Assembly: GCF_014041935.1 (NCBI RefSeq)
Contig: NZ_CP059491.1
Location: 4,402,001 to 4,466,000, forward strand
Direction of reading: 5' to 3'
Length of the DNA: 64,000 nt
From: Gordonia jinghuaiqii
Lineage (GTDB): Bacteria; Actinomycetota; Actinomycetes; Mycobacteriales; Mycobacteriaceae
A program made the translations under genes and the position numbers. Each line of letters begins with the position of its first letter. Within the stretch, counting starts at the first letter, position 1. The notes below the pieces were generated by a model, which saw only the letters and a list, made by a program, of their open reading frames with translations, searched no databases and was not told where the DNA came from. This document shows, piece by piece, positions 1 to 7,611 of the stretch.

Positions 1-101
1 AGCGTGCATCCCGTGGCGACGCCCACCACCATGCACATCGACAACACGACGACCCGGACACGTGCAGCCGACACTCGGCGAGCTTGCCTGTTCGTCACCA
101 T
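1..101 (-). CDS. Mce-family lipoprotein, N-terminus only (runs off window)
   Basis: Reading leftward from an ATG at 101 gives 33 residues before the window edge: a basic N-terminus, a hydrophobic stretch and a candidate lipobox ending V-A-T-G-C, so a lipid-anchored export signal is likely. The ATG shares its A with the TGA stop of the preceding mce gene (TGATG), so it is the next cistron of the mce operon. By position it would be the fifth MCE protein (MceE-like), and MceE is the classical lipoprotein of mce operons. The MCE domain itself lies outside the window, so the assignment rests on context and the signal peptide. Confidence 0.6.
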   Translation of the reverse strand, partial: MVTNRQARRVSAARVRVVVLSMCMVVGVATGCT

Positions 102-1201
102 CACGAAGCCTCCATCCCGAGGAGCATTGCCAGCAGGTCCATCGAGGGGACCCGCACTCCTCCGGGCACCGTCGAGCACGCGGTGCCGGTTCCGGCACCG
201 ATCCGCTCACAGGTGCCACGTGGATCGCCGGTCGGTACACGGATGCCCGGGGGCGCAATCCGCAAGCCCACGCCTCTGCCTTTCATCGCCTTCGCCGCGA
301 GAGCCGCCGTACTCGCGAGGTTCGGCAGTACCGACAGGCCCCGCTCGATCGTGTCGACGTTCGTGGCCGCAACGTGCAGCACATCCGCCGCGACATCGGC
401 TGCGGCCCAGATCTCCTCGCCGTAGTTGGTCTGGATGTCGATGAGCATGTTCAGGAACGGCGCGATTCCGTGCATCATCTGCACGGTGCCCGGCCACAGT
501 ACGTCGGCGGTGATCTGCAGCGACTCGGGCATCTTCGACAGGATCGTCGCCACCTCCCTCCACTTCTCGAGGGTGGCGTCGGTGACCGGGGTCATGTGCG
601 CGATGATCTTCCCGATGTCGGAGACCATGCGTTCGGGGCTCTCCGCCGCGCGCGCCGCCGTCTCCATCAGCGATGCCACGTCCGGCCCCAGGCCGTCGAC
701 CGATTCCGACAATCCGGTGATCGCACCCTGCAACGCCCGCGTATCTCCATCCGGCGCGATCTCGTCGATCAGGTCCGCCGCGGAACCGACGACCTCGGAG
801 ATACTCTCCGGGACATGGCTGTTCGCGAGGGGCACGCAGCTCTCGGGCACCAGCGACGGTACGCCCCGCGGCGACCCGACAAGTTCCAGTGACCTATCCG
901 CGAGGACCGACTTGGACCGGGTGACCGCCTGCACCGACGCCGGGATCGGCCTGTCCCCGTCCACGGTGAACAGCACCTTCACCTGCTCGGGACCGGCTTC
1001 GATGTCGGTGATCGTCCCGATCTGGTACCCCATCTGGGTGACCGGATTGCCGACGTACAGCCCGACGGAGTCCGGCATCATCGCGCAGTACGTCGCGGAT
1101 GCCCGATTGTCGTCGCCGACGACGCCGCAGCTCGCCGTTGTGGACGCCAGCACCGCGGCGACCGCGAGCCCGGACAGGCGGCCCGACCTGCTGGTGATCA
1201 T
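101..1201 (-). CDS. MCE (MlaD-like) family lipoprotein
   Basis: A 366-residue cell-envelope MCE protein, expected to form part of the lipid-conducting Mce channel outside the membrane. The N-terminus MITSRSGRL is followed by a hydrophobic segment ending T-A-S-C-G, a plausible lipobox. The MCE domain follows (about residues 45-125), then a long helical region. The start at 1201 overlaps the upstream stop by one base and has GGGAGG about 8 bases upstream; an in-frame ATG at 1207 sits too close to that site. It is the fourth MCE gene of the operon. Finding lipoprotein signals on both the fourth and fifth members is unusual, because the classical operon has only MceE lipidated. Confidence 0.85.
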   Translation of the reverse strand: MITSRSGRLSGLAVAAVLASTTASCGVVGDDNRASATYCAMMPDSVGLYVGNPVTQMGYQIGTITDIEAGPEQVKVLFTVDGDRPIPASVQAVTRSKSVLADRSLELVGSPRGVPSLVPESCVPLANSHVPESISEVVGSAADLIDEIAPDGDTRALQGAITGLSESVDGLGPDVASLMETAARAAESPERMVSDIGKIIAHMTPVTDATLEKWREVATILSKMPESLQITADVLWPGTVQMMHGIAPFLNMLIDIQTNYGEEIWAAADVAADVLHVAATNVDTIERGLSVLPNLASTAALAAKAMKGRGVGLRIAPPGIRVPTGDPRGTCERIGAGTGTACSTVPGGVRVPSMDLLAMLLGMEAS

Positions 1202-2199
1202 CAGCATTGCCTCCCTCGGACCGGAAGGCACAGGTTCGAGGCGTCGATCTCGAACTGTCCACCTCGTACCGCGACGTCGACCGGCTCGACCAAGCGCATC
1301 AGCTGATCGCGCGCCGTTTCCAGGTTGCCGATCAGCCCGCCCATCTCATCCCGCAGCCCGCCCGCCAGATCTCTGGTCTTCTGTACGGCGTCCGCAACCT
1401 GGTGTCGGTGGTTCATGTAGAAACGGCCGATCGGACCGAGACGGCTCAACACGTTCCCCAGGTAGAAATAGGCTTCGTTGAATCCGACCCGATGGATGTG
1501 GAAGGTCGAGATGAGGATGTTCGCCTTGTCGATGAGAGACGAGACGAATGCGCGGCTCTCATCGAATGTCGCGGAGTATCGACCCACCATGGACAGGATC
1601 GACTCCACCTGCTTCTTCTGCCGGTCGACGACCCGCGCGATGGTCTGCATCCCCGCTACCGCGTCACGGATGCCGTCCGGATGCGACCCGAGCCCGCGGG
1701 ACAGTTCATCCAGGGTGGCCTCGACCGGGACGCCCTCGGTGTTATCGGTGACCCGGGGCAGTTCCTGAAGGGTGTCGGCGATCGTATAGGGCACGGTGAC
1801 GCGCTCCAGCGGGATGACGGTGTTTCCGGAAACCGTCTCCCCCAACGGGATCAACGTCACAAAGTACCCACCGACCGCGGTCAGCAGCCGCACCTCGACG
1901 CGGGACTCATCGCCGATCCGGGTGTCGGAGCCGATCTGCAGACCCACCTCCACCGCGTCGTCGCCGAGTTCGACCGACTCGACCTTTCCCACGGAGATCC
2001 CGGCGACGCGAACGTCCTCGCCACCCCGGACCGAGATCGCATCCTTCGTCATGAACGACACCGTCTTCGTGTTCGGCGGATTCATGTACAGGATGCCGAC
2101 GGTTGCCACCAGGACCGCTGCGACGACAACGGCGATGAGCCCTTTCAGCAGGTCGCTGTTCCGAACACGCGCGGCCCCACGTCTCAGTTGGCCCGGCAC
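1201..2199 (-). CDS. mceC: MCE (MlaD-like) family protein, third MCE gene of operon
   Basis: An MCE-family substrate-binding/channel subunit of about 332 residues: a short basic N-terminus, one transmembrane helix (LLKGLIAVVVAAVLVATVG), an MCE domain (about residues 35-115, with the G-x-x-V-x-V-x-G-x-x-V-G-K-V core) and a helical C-terminal half ending in Cys. The reading frame opens further upstream, but the GTG at 2199, preceded by a GGGGTGG stretch, gives only a 16-base overlap with the previous gene and a normal mce N-terminus. MceC is assigned by operon position only. Confidence 0.82.
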   Translation of the reverse strand: MPGQLRRGAARVRNSDLLKGLIAVVVAAVLVATVGILYMNPPNTKTVSFMTKDAISVRGGEDVRVAGISVGKVESVELGDDAVEVGLQIGSDTRIGDESRVEVRLLTAVGGYFVTLIPLGETVSGNTVIPLERVTVPYTIADTLQELPRVTDNTEGVPVEATLDELSRGLGSHPDGIRDAVAGMQTIARVVDRQKKQVESILSMVGRYSATFDESRAFVSSLIDKANILISTFHIHRVGFNEAYFYLGNVLSRLGPIGRFYMNHRHQVADAVQKTRDLAGGLRDEMGGLIGNLETARDQLMRLVEPVDVAVRGGQFEIDASNLCLPVRGRQC

Positions 2200-3209
2200 A
2201 ACACCACCCCGCTCTCGTTCAGCATCAGGTTCTGCAGCGCGGGCAGGTCCAGCGTGCCCTTCGAGCACCTCGATCCCGCTTCTTCCGAAGCCGACAGCTG
2301 CTTGAGGCCCCTGGCCAACGTGGGCAGCAGTTGAAATGATCTGAGCATGTCGTCCACCGATCCGAAGGACTCCGAGATGAGGGCGTCGAAGTCCGTTGTC
2401 GGTTGGAGCCCGAGCCCGATGAGGATGTCCGACACCGCCCCCATGAACTGAGGACCATAGGTTGCCGCCTTGGGGATTTCGTCGAGGACGGACAGGGACG
2501 CGACCACCGGGCGCTCCAGTTCCCGGAGTATCTCGATGATCTGGGGTGACCTACCCCCGAGGGAGTCGGAGATCGCAGCCATGTTGTCGGCCAGGGTGAC
2601 GATCACACGCTCCCTGTCCGCGGCGTATCTGCTGAGCTTCGCGACGCTGTCGAGCATGGGTTCCAGACCACCCCCGTCTCCCTGCAGCAAAGCGACTGCG
2701 TTGCCGGTGAATTCGTTGACCTCCTCCGGGCCGAGCGTCTCCAGGGCTGGTTGCAGTCCGTTGAAGAGCCGGGTGATGTCGAACGACGGGACCGTTCTGT
2801 CGGCGGGAAGATGCCCGACCTCACGGCCGTCAGCATCTGCGTCGATCACGTCGAGGTAGCGCACACCGGCGAGGTTGGCGTATTTGACGGCAGCCGAACT
2901 CGACTCGGTGATGCGGTGATCGTCCGACAGGGTGAACGTGACCCGCGACGTCGTCGACTCAGGTCCCTGGTCGAGTTCGACGGCGGTGACCTTGCCGGCG
3001 CGGACACCGCGGATTCGGACGTCGGAGTTCGGGTGTAGCCCCGAGGTGTCGGCGAACTCTGCGGTGTACTCCCGCCCGGATTCCTCACTGGGATTGCGGA
3101 TGGCATTCACGATCAGAATGGCCATCAGCACACCGACCAAGGCGGCGCAGACGAATTTGGTCAGCGGCCACCAGATCCTGTGGTCGATGTGCGAAAGTCG
3201 TTGGCTCAT
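2184..3209 (-). CDS. mceB: MceB-type MCE family protein
   Basis: A 341-residue MCE protein with an N-terminal membrane anchor (about residues 15-37), the MCE domain (about 45-125, containing LHPNSDVRIRGVRAGKV) and a long alpha-helical tail. The start overlaps the MceA stop in an ATGA arrangement, so the genes are translationally coupled. MCE proteins assemble with YrbE permeases and an Mkl-type ATPase, normally encoded elsewhere, to import lipids such as sterols or fatty acids in mycolic-acid actinomycetes. The substrate cannot be read from this sequence. Confidence 0.87.
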   Translation of the reverse strand: MSQRLSHIDHRIWWPLTKFVCAALVGVLMAILIVNAIRNPSEESGREYTAEFADTSGLHPNSDVRIRGVRAGKVTAVELDQGPESTTSRVTFTLSDDHRITESSSAAVKYANLAGVRYLDVIDADADGREVGHLPADRTVPSFDITRLFNGLQPALETLGPEEVNEFTGNAVALLQGDGGGLEPMLDSVAKLSRYAADRERVIVTLADNMAAISDSLGGRSPQIIEILRELERPVVASLSVLDEIPKAATYGPQFMGAVSDILIGLGLQPTTDFDALISESFGSVDDMLRSFQLLPTLARGLKQLSASEEAGSRCSKGTLDLPALQNLMLNESGVVLCRAN

Positions 3210-4270
3210 CGTCGACCTCCGAGCATCGAGGCCAGATCGGCGACCGGCACCTGCAGGCCGGGCAGACTCTCCAGCTGCAGTTTGAGCTTCACAGTGCGGC
3301 CACCGCCCGGCGCAGGATCGAACGCACCGTCCAGCTGATCGAGCAGCGTGCCGAGGCCGGCCGGGGTCAGGATGCCTGAGCCGAGTGCGGGGAACACCTC
3401 GATCACGTCCTCGGCCATCGCGACTGTCGAGAGCAGGTTGTCCCTGTTGGTGGTGAGCAGGTTCCCGACGATCGTGAAGAAGTTCCCTGCCATCTTGTTC
3501 ATGGCGTCGGCCCAGGCGTCCTGCACCTCGACCGAGGCGGTGAGCATGTCGGTGTCATAGATCCCCCACATCCCGGCCGTGGCACCGTCGGTGAAGGGCG
3601 GGAGGACGTCGAGCACGCTGTTCAGGTTCCCGATGATGTGTGCGGGCAGTCTCTTCTGCGTGCGAGACACACTCTCGGCGACCAGAACCATGGTGTTGAC
3701 GAAAGGTTCCAGAGACGCACTGTAGGCAACGGCCCGACGAATCGCGTCCGTGGTGGTGCGTTGCAAAGTACCCTCGGCGGCAATCGATCCCTGCTCGATC
3801 ATCGTCGACATGGTGAAGTCATCAGGCGTGTCGCGTCGTAGCGTGGTCCCGTCCACCAGCGGCTCGTCGGTGCCGTTCGCGCCGGGCACTAGGTTGAGCG
3901 CGGCAATACCGAAATAGTTCTGCGGGCGGAAGTCGACGTCGAGGTCCGAGCCCAGTTGTCCGGCGATCTCCTCGTTCACCTCGACCTCCATCTGCTGCGT
4001 TCCGTCACCGGTCGCGTGCACGGCGACCACGGTGCCGACCGCCACACCGCGCAGGATCACCGGTGAACCGCCCGAGATGCCGGGTCCCACCGCGGGGGTG
4101 TCGATCCTGAATGCGACGAGGCCGGCATCGCCGTCGTCGAACATCGGGCGGATCACGAACTGGACGAGCAAGGCAACGACGATGACAACGGCGAAGACGT
4201 CGGCGGTGAGCCGGAGAAGCCGTCGCTGGTGCGCCGGCGAGCCGTGGAGAAAACCCGAGAAGACCATCAT
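3206..4270 (-). CDS. mceA: MceA-type MCE family protein
   Basis: A 354-residue first MCE subunit of the operon. The frame is open far upstream (to 5038), but that part is the out-of-frame image of yrbEB. The true start is one of two adjacent ATGs at 4270/4267, overlapping the yrbEB stop. It has a basic N-terminus, one membrane helix (LLRLTADVFAVVIVVALLVQ), an MCE domain (about residues 50-135, with ISGGSPVILRGVAVGTVVAV) and a coiled helical region. It directly follows both permease genes, the usual MceA position. Confidence 0.87.
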   Translation of the reverse strand: MMVFSGFLHGSPAHQRRLLRLTADVFAVVIVVALLVQFVIRPMFDDGDAGLVAFRIDTPAVGPGISGGSPVILRGVAVGTVVAVHATGDGTQQMEVEVNEEIAGQLGSDLDVDFRPQNYFGIAALNLVPGANGTDEPLVDGTTLRRDTPDDFTMSTMIEQGSIAAEGTLQRTTTDAIRRAVAYSASLEPFVNTMVLVAESVSRTQKRLPAHIIGNLNSVLDVLPPFTDGATAGMWGIYDTDMLTASVEVQDAWADAMNKMAGNFFTIVGNLLTTNRDNLLSTVAMAEDVIEVFPALGSGILTPAGLGTLLDQLDGAFDPAPGGGRTVKLKLQLESLPGLQVPVADLASMLGGRR

Positions 4271-5136
4271 CACCCCTTGAACACCAGTTCGGGCTTCAGA
4301 CCCCAGAGAAGTACCGTCACCACCAGATTCAGGACGACGATCATGACCAGACTTGCCCGGATCGCACGACCGGATGCGCGTCCGACGCCTTCGGGACCAC
4401 CGGTGGCGAAAAAGCCGTAGTAGCAGTGGATGATGGTCACCACCGCACAGAACGTGACCGCTTTGGTCAGTGAGTAGAAGACTTCGACGGGTTCCAGGAA
4501 CTGGCTGAAGTAGTGGTCGTACGTTCCGGCCGGAGATCCCTTGAACACCTTGACGAAGAAGCTGGACGTGAAGAACCCGATGGCGAGCGACAGCAGGTAC
4601 CCGGGGATCACGCACAGCATTCCGCCGACCAACCGTGTGCCGACGACAAATGGAATCGACCGCACCCCAAGCGCTTCGGTGGCGTCGATCTCCTCGGCGA
4701 TGCGCATGGAGCCGATCTCGGCCGTCATCCGGCAACCGATCTGGGCCGCGAACCCGATACCGGTCATGATCGGACCGATCTCGCGGATGTTGAAGAACGC
4801 GCCGACGACGCCGGTCAGTGAACCGAATCCGATGAGGTTGAGGGAGTCGTAGGCCTCGATGGCCGCGGCGATGCCCACGGCGACCCCGAGGACGACGAGC
4901 AGCGAGATGACCCCGCCGTCGACGATCAACGAGCCTCGCCCCCATGCGAGGTTGTTCATCATCTTCATCGTCTGCTTGCGGTAGGAGCGCAGCGTGATGG
5001 GGATGGTGATGATCGTCTGGATCGTGAACAGGAGCCACCTGCCGGTTTCCTCGCGCATTCCGGCGACGTTTCGCAAGGCGGATCGCGCGGCCCGCACCGT
5101 CAGTGACCTGCTGCCGTGGGTACTCGGACTACTCAT
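4270..5136 (-). CDS. yrbEB: YrbEB/MlaE-type ABC permease of mce operon
   Basis: A 288-residue integral membrane permease of the MlaE family with about five to six hydrophobic segments. The family signature around the E-E-I-D-A loop is present (AEEIDATEALGVRSIPFVV), as is the terminal permease motif GGPEGVGRASGRAIRAS. It pairs with the upstream YrbEA to form the transmembrane core of the Mce transporter. Its ATG lies immediately after the yrbEA stop, and its own stop overlaps the mceA start. Confidence 0.9.
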   Translation of the reverse strand: MSSPSTHGSRSLTVRAARSALRNVAGMREETGRWLLFTIQTIITIPITLRSYRKQTMKMMNNLAWGRGSLIVDGGVISLLVVLGVAVGIAAAIEAYDSLNLIGFGSLTGVVGAFFNIREIGPIMTGIGFAAQIGCRMTAEIGSMRIAEEIDATEALGVRSIPFVVGTRLVGGMLCVIPGYLLSLAIGFFTSSFFVKVFKGSPAGTYDHYFSQFLEPVEVFYSLTKAVTFCAVVTIIHCYYGFFATGGPEGVGRASGRAIRASLVMIVVLNLVVTVLLWGLKPELVFKG

Positions 5137-6024
5137 TCATCCCACCTGCCCGGGAAAGAACATCGATTGCACCTGGGTTGTCAGTAGGTTGGTCGCGAAG
5201 ATGGCGACGAAGCCGAGCACCACCGAGGCGTTCACCGCGTCGGCGACCCCGCGCGGACCACCCTTGGCCTCCAGCCCACGCAGGCTCGCGATGACGACGA
5301 TGAGCATGCCGAAGACGATCGATTTGATGATGGCGAACCACAGGTCCTCGACGGTGGCGAACGCACCGAAGGACTGCCAGAAGCTCCCCGGGACAACATC
5401 GTTCACGTTCACCGCGAGCACATAACCGGCGAGTACCGCCGAGGTGATGATGACGACGCAGAGGATCGGTGAGATCAGGACGATGGCCAGAAATCTCGGT
5501 ACCACGAGCCGCTGGATCGGATTGACGCCCATGACCCGCATCGCGTCGATCTCTTCCCGGATCGCTCGCGAGCCGAGATCGGCGGCGATCGCCGAGGCCG
5601 CGGCACCGCCCATGAGCAGCCCTGCGGCCATCGGGGCGCCCTGCTGGATGACGGCTATGCCGCTCGCCGCACCCGCCAGTGAGTTGGCGCCCACCTGATT
5701 GACGATCGATCCCACCTGGACAGAGATTTCGGTGCCGAAGGGTAGGGCGATGAGGACTGCGGGAAACGCGGTGACCGTCAACAAGAACCACGTCTGCTGG
5801 AGGGTCTCCAACATGGGCAGGCGCAGACGGATCGCGTCTGCGATGAGAAACCCGAGGACTTCCACGAACAGGTCGACGGCACGGCCCAGAGTCGCCAGCG
5901 ATTGCCGTGGCACGCGCACGAGGTAATCGACCAGCGCATTGTCGCGCAGTGTTCGAGGCAGCGATCCGGGAACGATCGTCCGCGATCGGTGGACTTCACC
6001 GACACTCACGCGCGTGGCCACCAC
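5137..6024 (-). CDS. yrbEA: YrbEA/MlaE-type ABC permease, first gene of mce operon
   Basis: A 295-residue MlaE-family permease. The loop signature REEIDAMRVMGVNPIQ (about residues 156-171) and GGPRGVADAVNASVV near the C-terminus are diagnostic, with several membrane helices between. It starts with GTG at 6024 and no convincing ribosome-binding site is visible, so the N-terminus is somewhat uncertain. As the first gene of the leftward operon it is preceded by about 250 bp of non-coding sequence that should hold the operon promoter. Confidence 0.9.
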   Translation of the reverse strand: MVATRVSVGEVHRSRTIVPGSLPRTLRDNALVDYLVRVPRQSLATLGRAVDLFVEVLGFLIADAIRLRLPMLETLQQTWFLLTVTAFPAVLIALPFGTEISVQVGSIVNQVGANSLAGAASGIAVIQQGAPMAAGLLMGGAAASAIAADLGSRAIREEIDAMRVMGVNPIQRLVVPRFLAIVLISPILCVVIITSAVLAGYVLAVNVNDVVPGSFWQSFGAFATVEDLWFAIIKSIVFGMLIVVIASLRGLEAKGGPRGVADAVNASVVLGFVAIFATNLLTTQVQSMFFPGQVG

Positions 6025-6271
6025 GACAGGCGCGGGCGGGCAGGGCCGATGACGGGGGACGCCGTTGGCGGCACACCTACCCGGCGCGATGTGATGGGGC
6101 GCACAGTGTGCGATGCTATGTTACATATAACACGTAGTCAACTAAGTAACCTTTCGTCTGGCCTCCCTGGACCCGTTGAGACGTATCGACGAAATTGTCT
6201 GATCGGCAACGGAACTCGGCGAAGCCGAGGCATCGGTGTACCGACAATGCGAAGAGTGGAGACCTGTGAAC
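6025..6271. promoter_or_regulatory. divergent intergenic region with inverted repeat (putative operator)
   Basis: This gap separates the leftward mce operon from a rightward small membrane protein. It is locally AT-rich around 6115-6150 and contains the inverted repeat TGTTA-CATA-TAACA at 6119-6132, followed by AGTCAACTAAGTAAC. A short perfect dyad in the only AT-rich patch of the gap is a reasonable repressor operator or promoter core. The regulator is not identifiable, and the dyad does not match the KstR-type consensus that I recall. Confidence 0.45.
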
Positions 6272-6622
6272 ATGGGTGGAGTTAGTCTCGGGCGGGGGTT
6301 GGCGGCAGCCAGGATCGTGATCGGGTCCGCATTGTTCTTGGCACCACGCACCGCGGCGAACGCGTGGCTGGGACCGGACTCCGGCCCTGGCACGGAGTTG
6401 CTGTTCAGAAGTATCGGGATTCGCGATGTCGCACTGGGAGCGGGCCTGTGGCAAGCCGCGCCGGATGACCGCACCTGGTCTCGCGCCGGCGTTGCCGCCG
6501 ACGTCGGTGACATCGTCGGCTCATCCCTGGCGCTGCGTTCGGTGGGCACGTCGAAGCTGGGTCCGGGGCTGGCCCTCGCCGTGGCCTTCGCCGCCGCGGG
6601 AATGATGACCGAGCGCCGGTGA
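6272..6622 (+). CDS. small membrane protein of unknown function
   Basis: A roughly 116-residue hydrophobic protein (ATG at 6272 with GGAGA about 10 bases upstream; a GTG at 6266 is an alternative). It has about three hydrophobic stretches: LAAARIVIGSALFLAPRTAA, a central glycine/alanine-rich segment with GIRDVALGAGLW, and a C-terminal GLALAVAFAAAGM. The G-I-R-D-x-x-L-G-x-G pattern is familiar from small actinobacterial membrane proteins of unknown function (DUF4267-like, a loose match). It is divergent from the mce operon, and nothing in the sequence links the two functionally. Confidence 0.6.
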   Translation: MGGVSLGRGLAAARIVIGSALFLAPRTAANAWLGPDSGPGTELLFRSIGIRDVALGAGLWQAAPDDRTWSRAGVAADVGDIVGSSLALRSVGTSKLGPGLALAVAFAAAGMMTERR

Positions 6623-6684
6623 CGCGCGCTCCGGGGTGACCGCGACGTTGACAGCACGTCCCCTTCCCGGGTACGCAGACTTCC

Positions 6685-7581
6685 GTGACCGCCGCACCCA
6701 GCTTCGCCGAGGAACGCTACGACGAGGTGACCGTGCTGGCCTCGGCCCATGGCGGCGCATTCCCCTACGGCAACACCGTCGCGGTCCGCGGATCTGCGGG
6801 TTCACTGGTCATCGATCCGTCACTCGAGGTCGATCACGACCCGGTCGACGCCGATGCCGTGATGATCAGTCACGCCCACGAGGACCACATCGCGGGCCTG
6901 CGCCACTTCGGCGCGGACAAGTTCGCACATCACTCCGACGTTCCCGGCGTGCGGTCACTCGAAGTCCTCCTCGACAACTACGGCCTGACCGCCGAACAAC
7001 GCGCCGCGGTCGATGCCGAGGTCGGTGACACCTTTTCGCTGACGCCCGGTTTCCCGGACGCCATCGGTGTCGACGACGGGCATGTCTTCGAGCTCGGCGG
7101 CGTCACGGCAACAGTCATCCACCTGCCCGGCCACACCGCCGGCCACTCCGGAGTCCTGGTCGAGCCGACGGGTTTCCTCTACCTCGCCGACATCGACCTC
7201 ACCTCGTTCGGCCCGATGTACGGCGACCTCGGCAGCAGCGTCGACGATTATCTGGCCTCGATCGCGCAAGTCCGGGAGATCGACGCGCGGTGGTACGGCA
7301 CGTTCCATCAGAAAGGTGTGGTCACCGGCGCCGACGGCTTCCGCGCACGGCTCGACGCCTACGAGCGGGTCATCCATCGTCGCGACGAACGCCTCCTGGA
7401 GTTCCTGGGACAGCCCCGCACGATGGAGGAGATCGTCGCGCACCGGCTCGTCTACCGGCCGCACGTCCAGTTCCCCTTCGTCGACGCGGTGGAGCGGCGT
7501 ACCGCCGAGTTGCACCTCGCGCGACTGGAGCGACATGGACAGGTGGCGCGCGCGGACGACGGCACCTACAACATCATCTGA
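6685..7581 (+). CDS. metallo-beta-lactamase-fold hydrolase
   Basis: A 298-residue soluble MBL-fold enzyme. The zinc-binding motif SHAHEDHIAGL (H-x-H-x-D-H, about residues 66-76) and the downstream HLPGHTAGHSG (about 143-153) and DIDLTSFGP segments supply the usual metal ligands. The C-terminal part (about 220-298) is helical and resembles the winged-helix tail of glyoxalase-II/LACTB2-like members. The start is GTG at 6685. The substrate cannot be predicted; such proteins act on thioesters, lactones or phosphodiesters. It converges on the MurE-like gene with a 30-base gap. Confidence 0.85.
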   Translation: MTAAPSFAEERYDEVTVLASAHGGAFPYGNTVAVRGSAGSLVIDPSLEVDHDPVDADAVMISHAHEDHIAGLRHFGADKFAHHSDVPGVRSLEVLLDNYGLTAEQRAAVDAEVGDTFSLTPGFPDAIGVDDGHVFELGGVTATVIHLPGHTAGHSGVLVEPTGFLYLADIDLTSFGPMYGDLGSSVDDYLASIAQVREIDARWYGTFHQKGVVTGADGFRARLDAYERVIHRRDERLLEFLGQPRTMEEIVAHRLVYRPHVQFPFVDAVERRTAELHLARLERHGQVARADDGTYNII

Positions 7582-7611
7582 TGCCGCGCACGTTCTCGGT
7601 GTCTGCGCTCG

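Noticed and set aside
4271..5038. N-terminal extension of the left MceA frame
   Set aside because: The first 256 codons of that open frame are Arg/His-rich and are the out-of-frame image of yrbEB; the MCE protein begins at the ATG overlapping the yrbEB stop.
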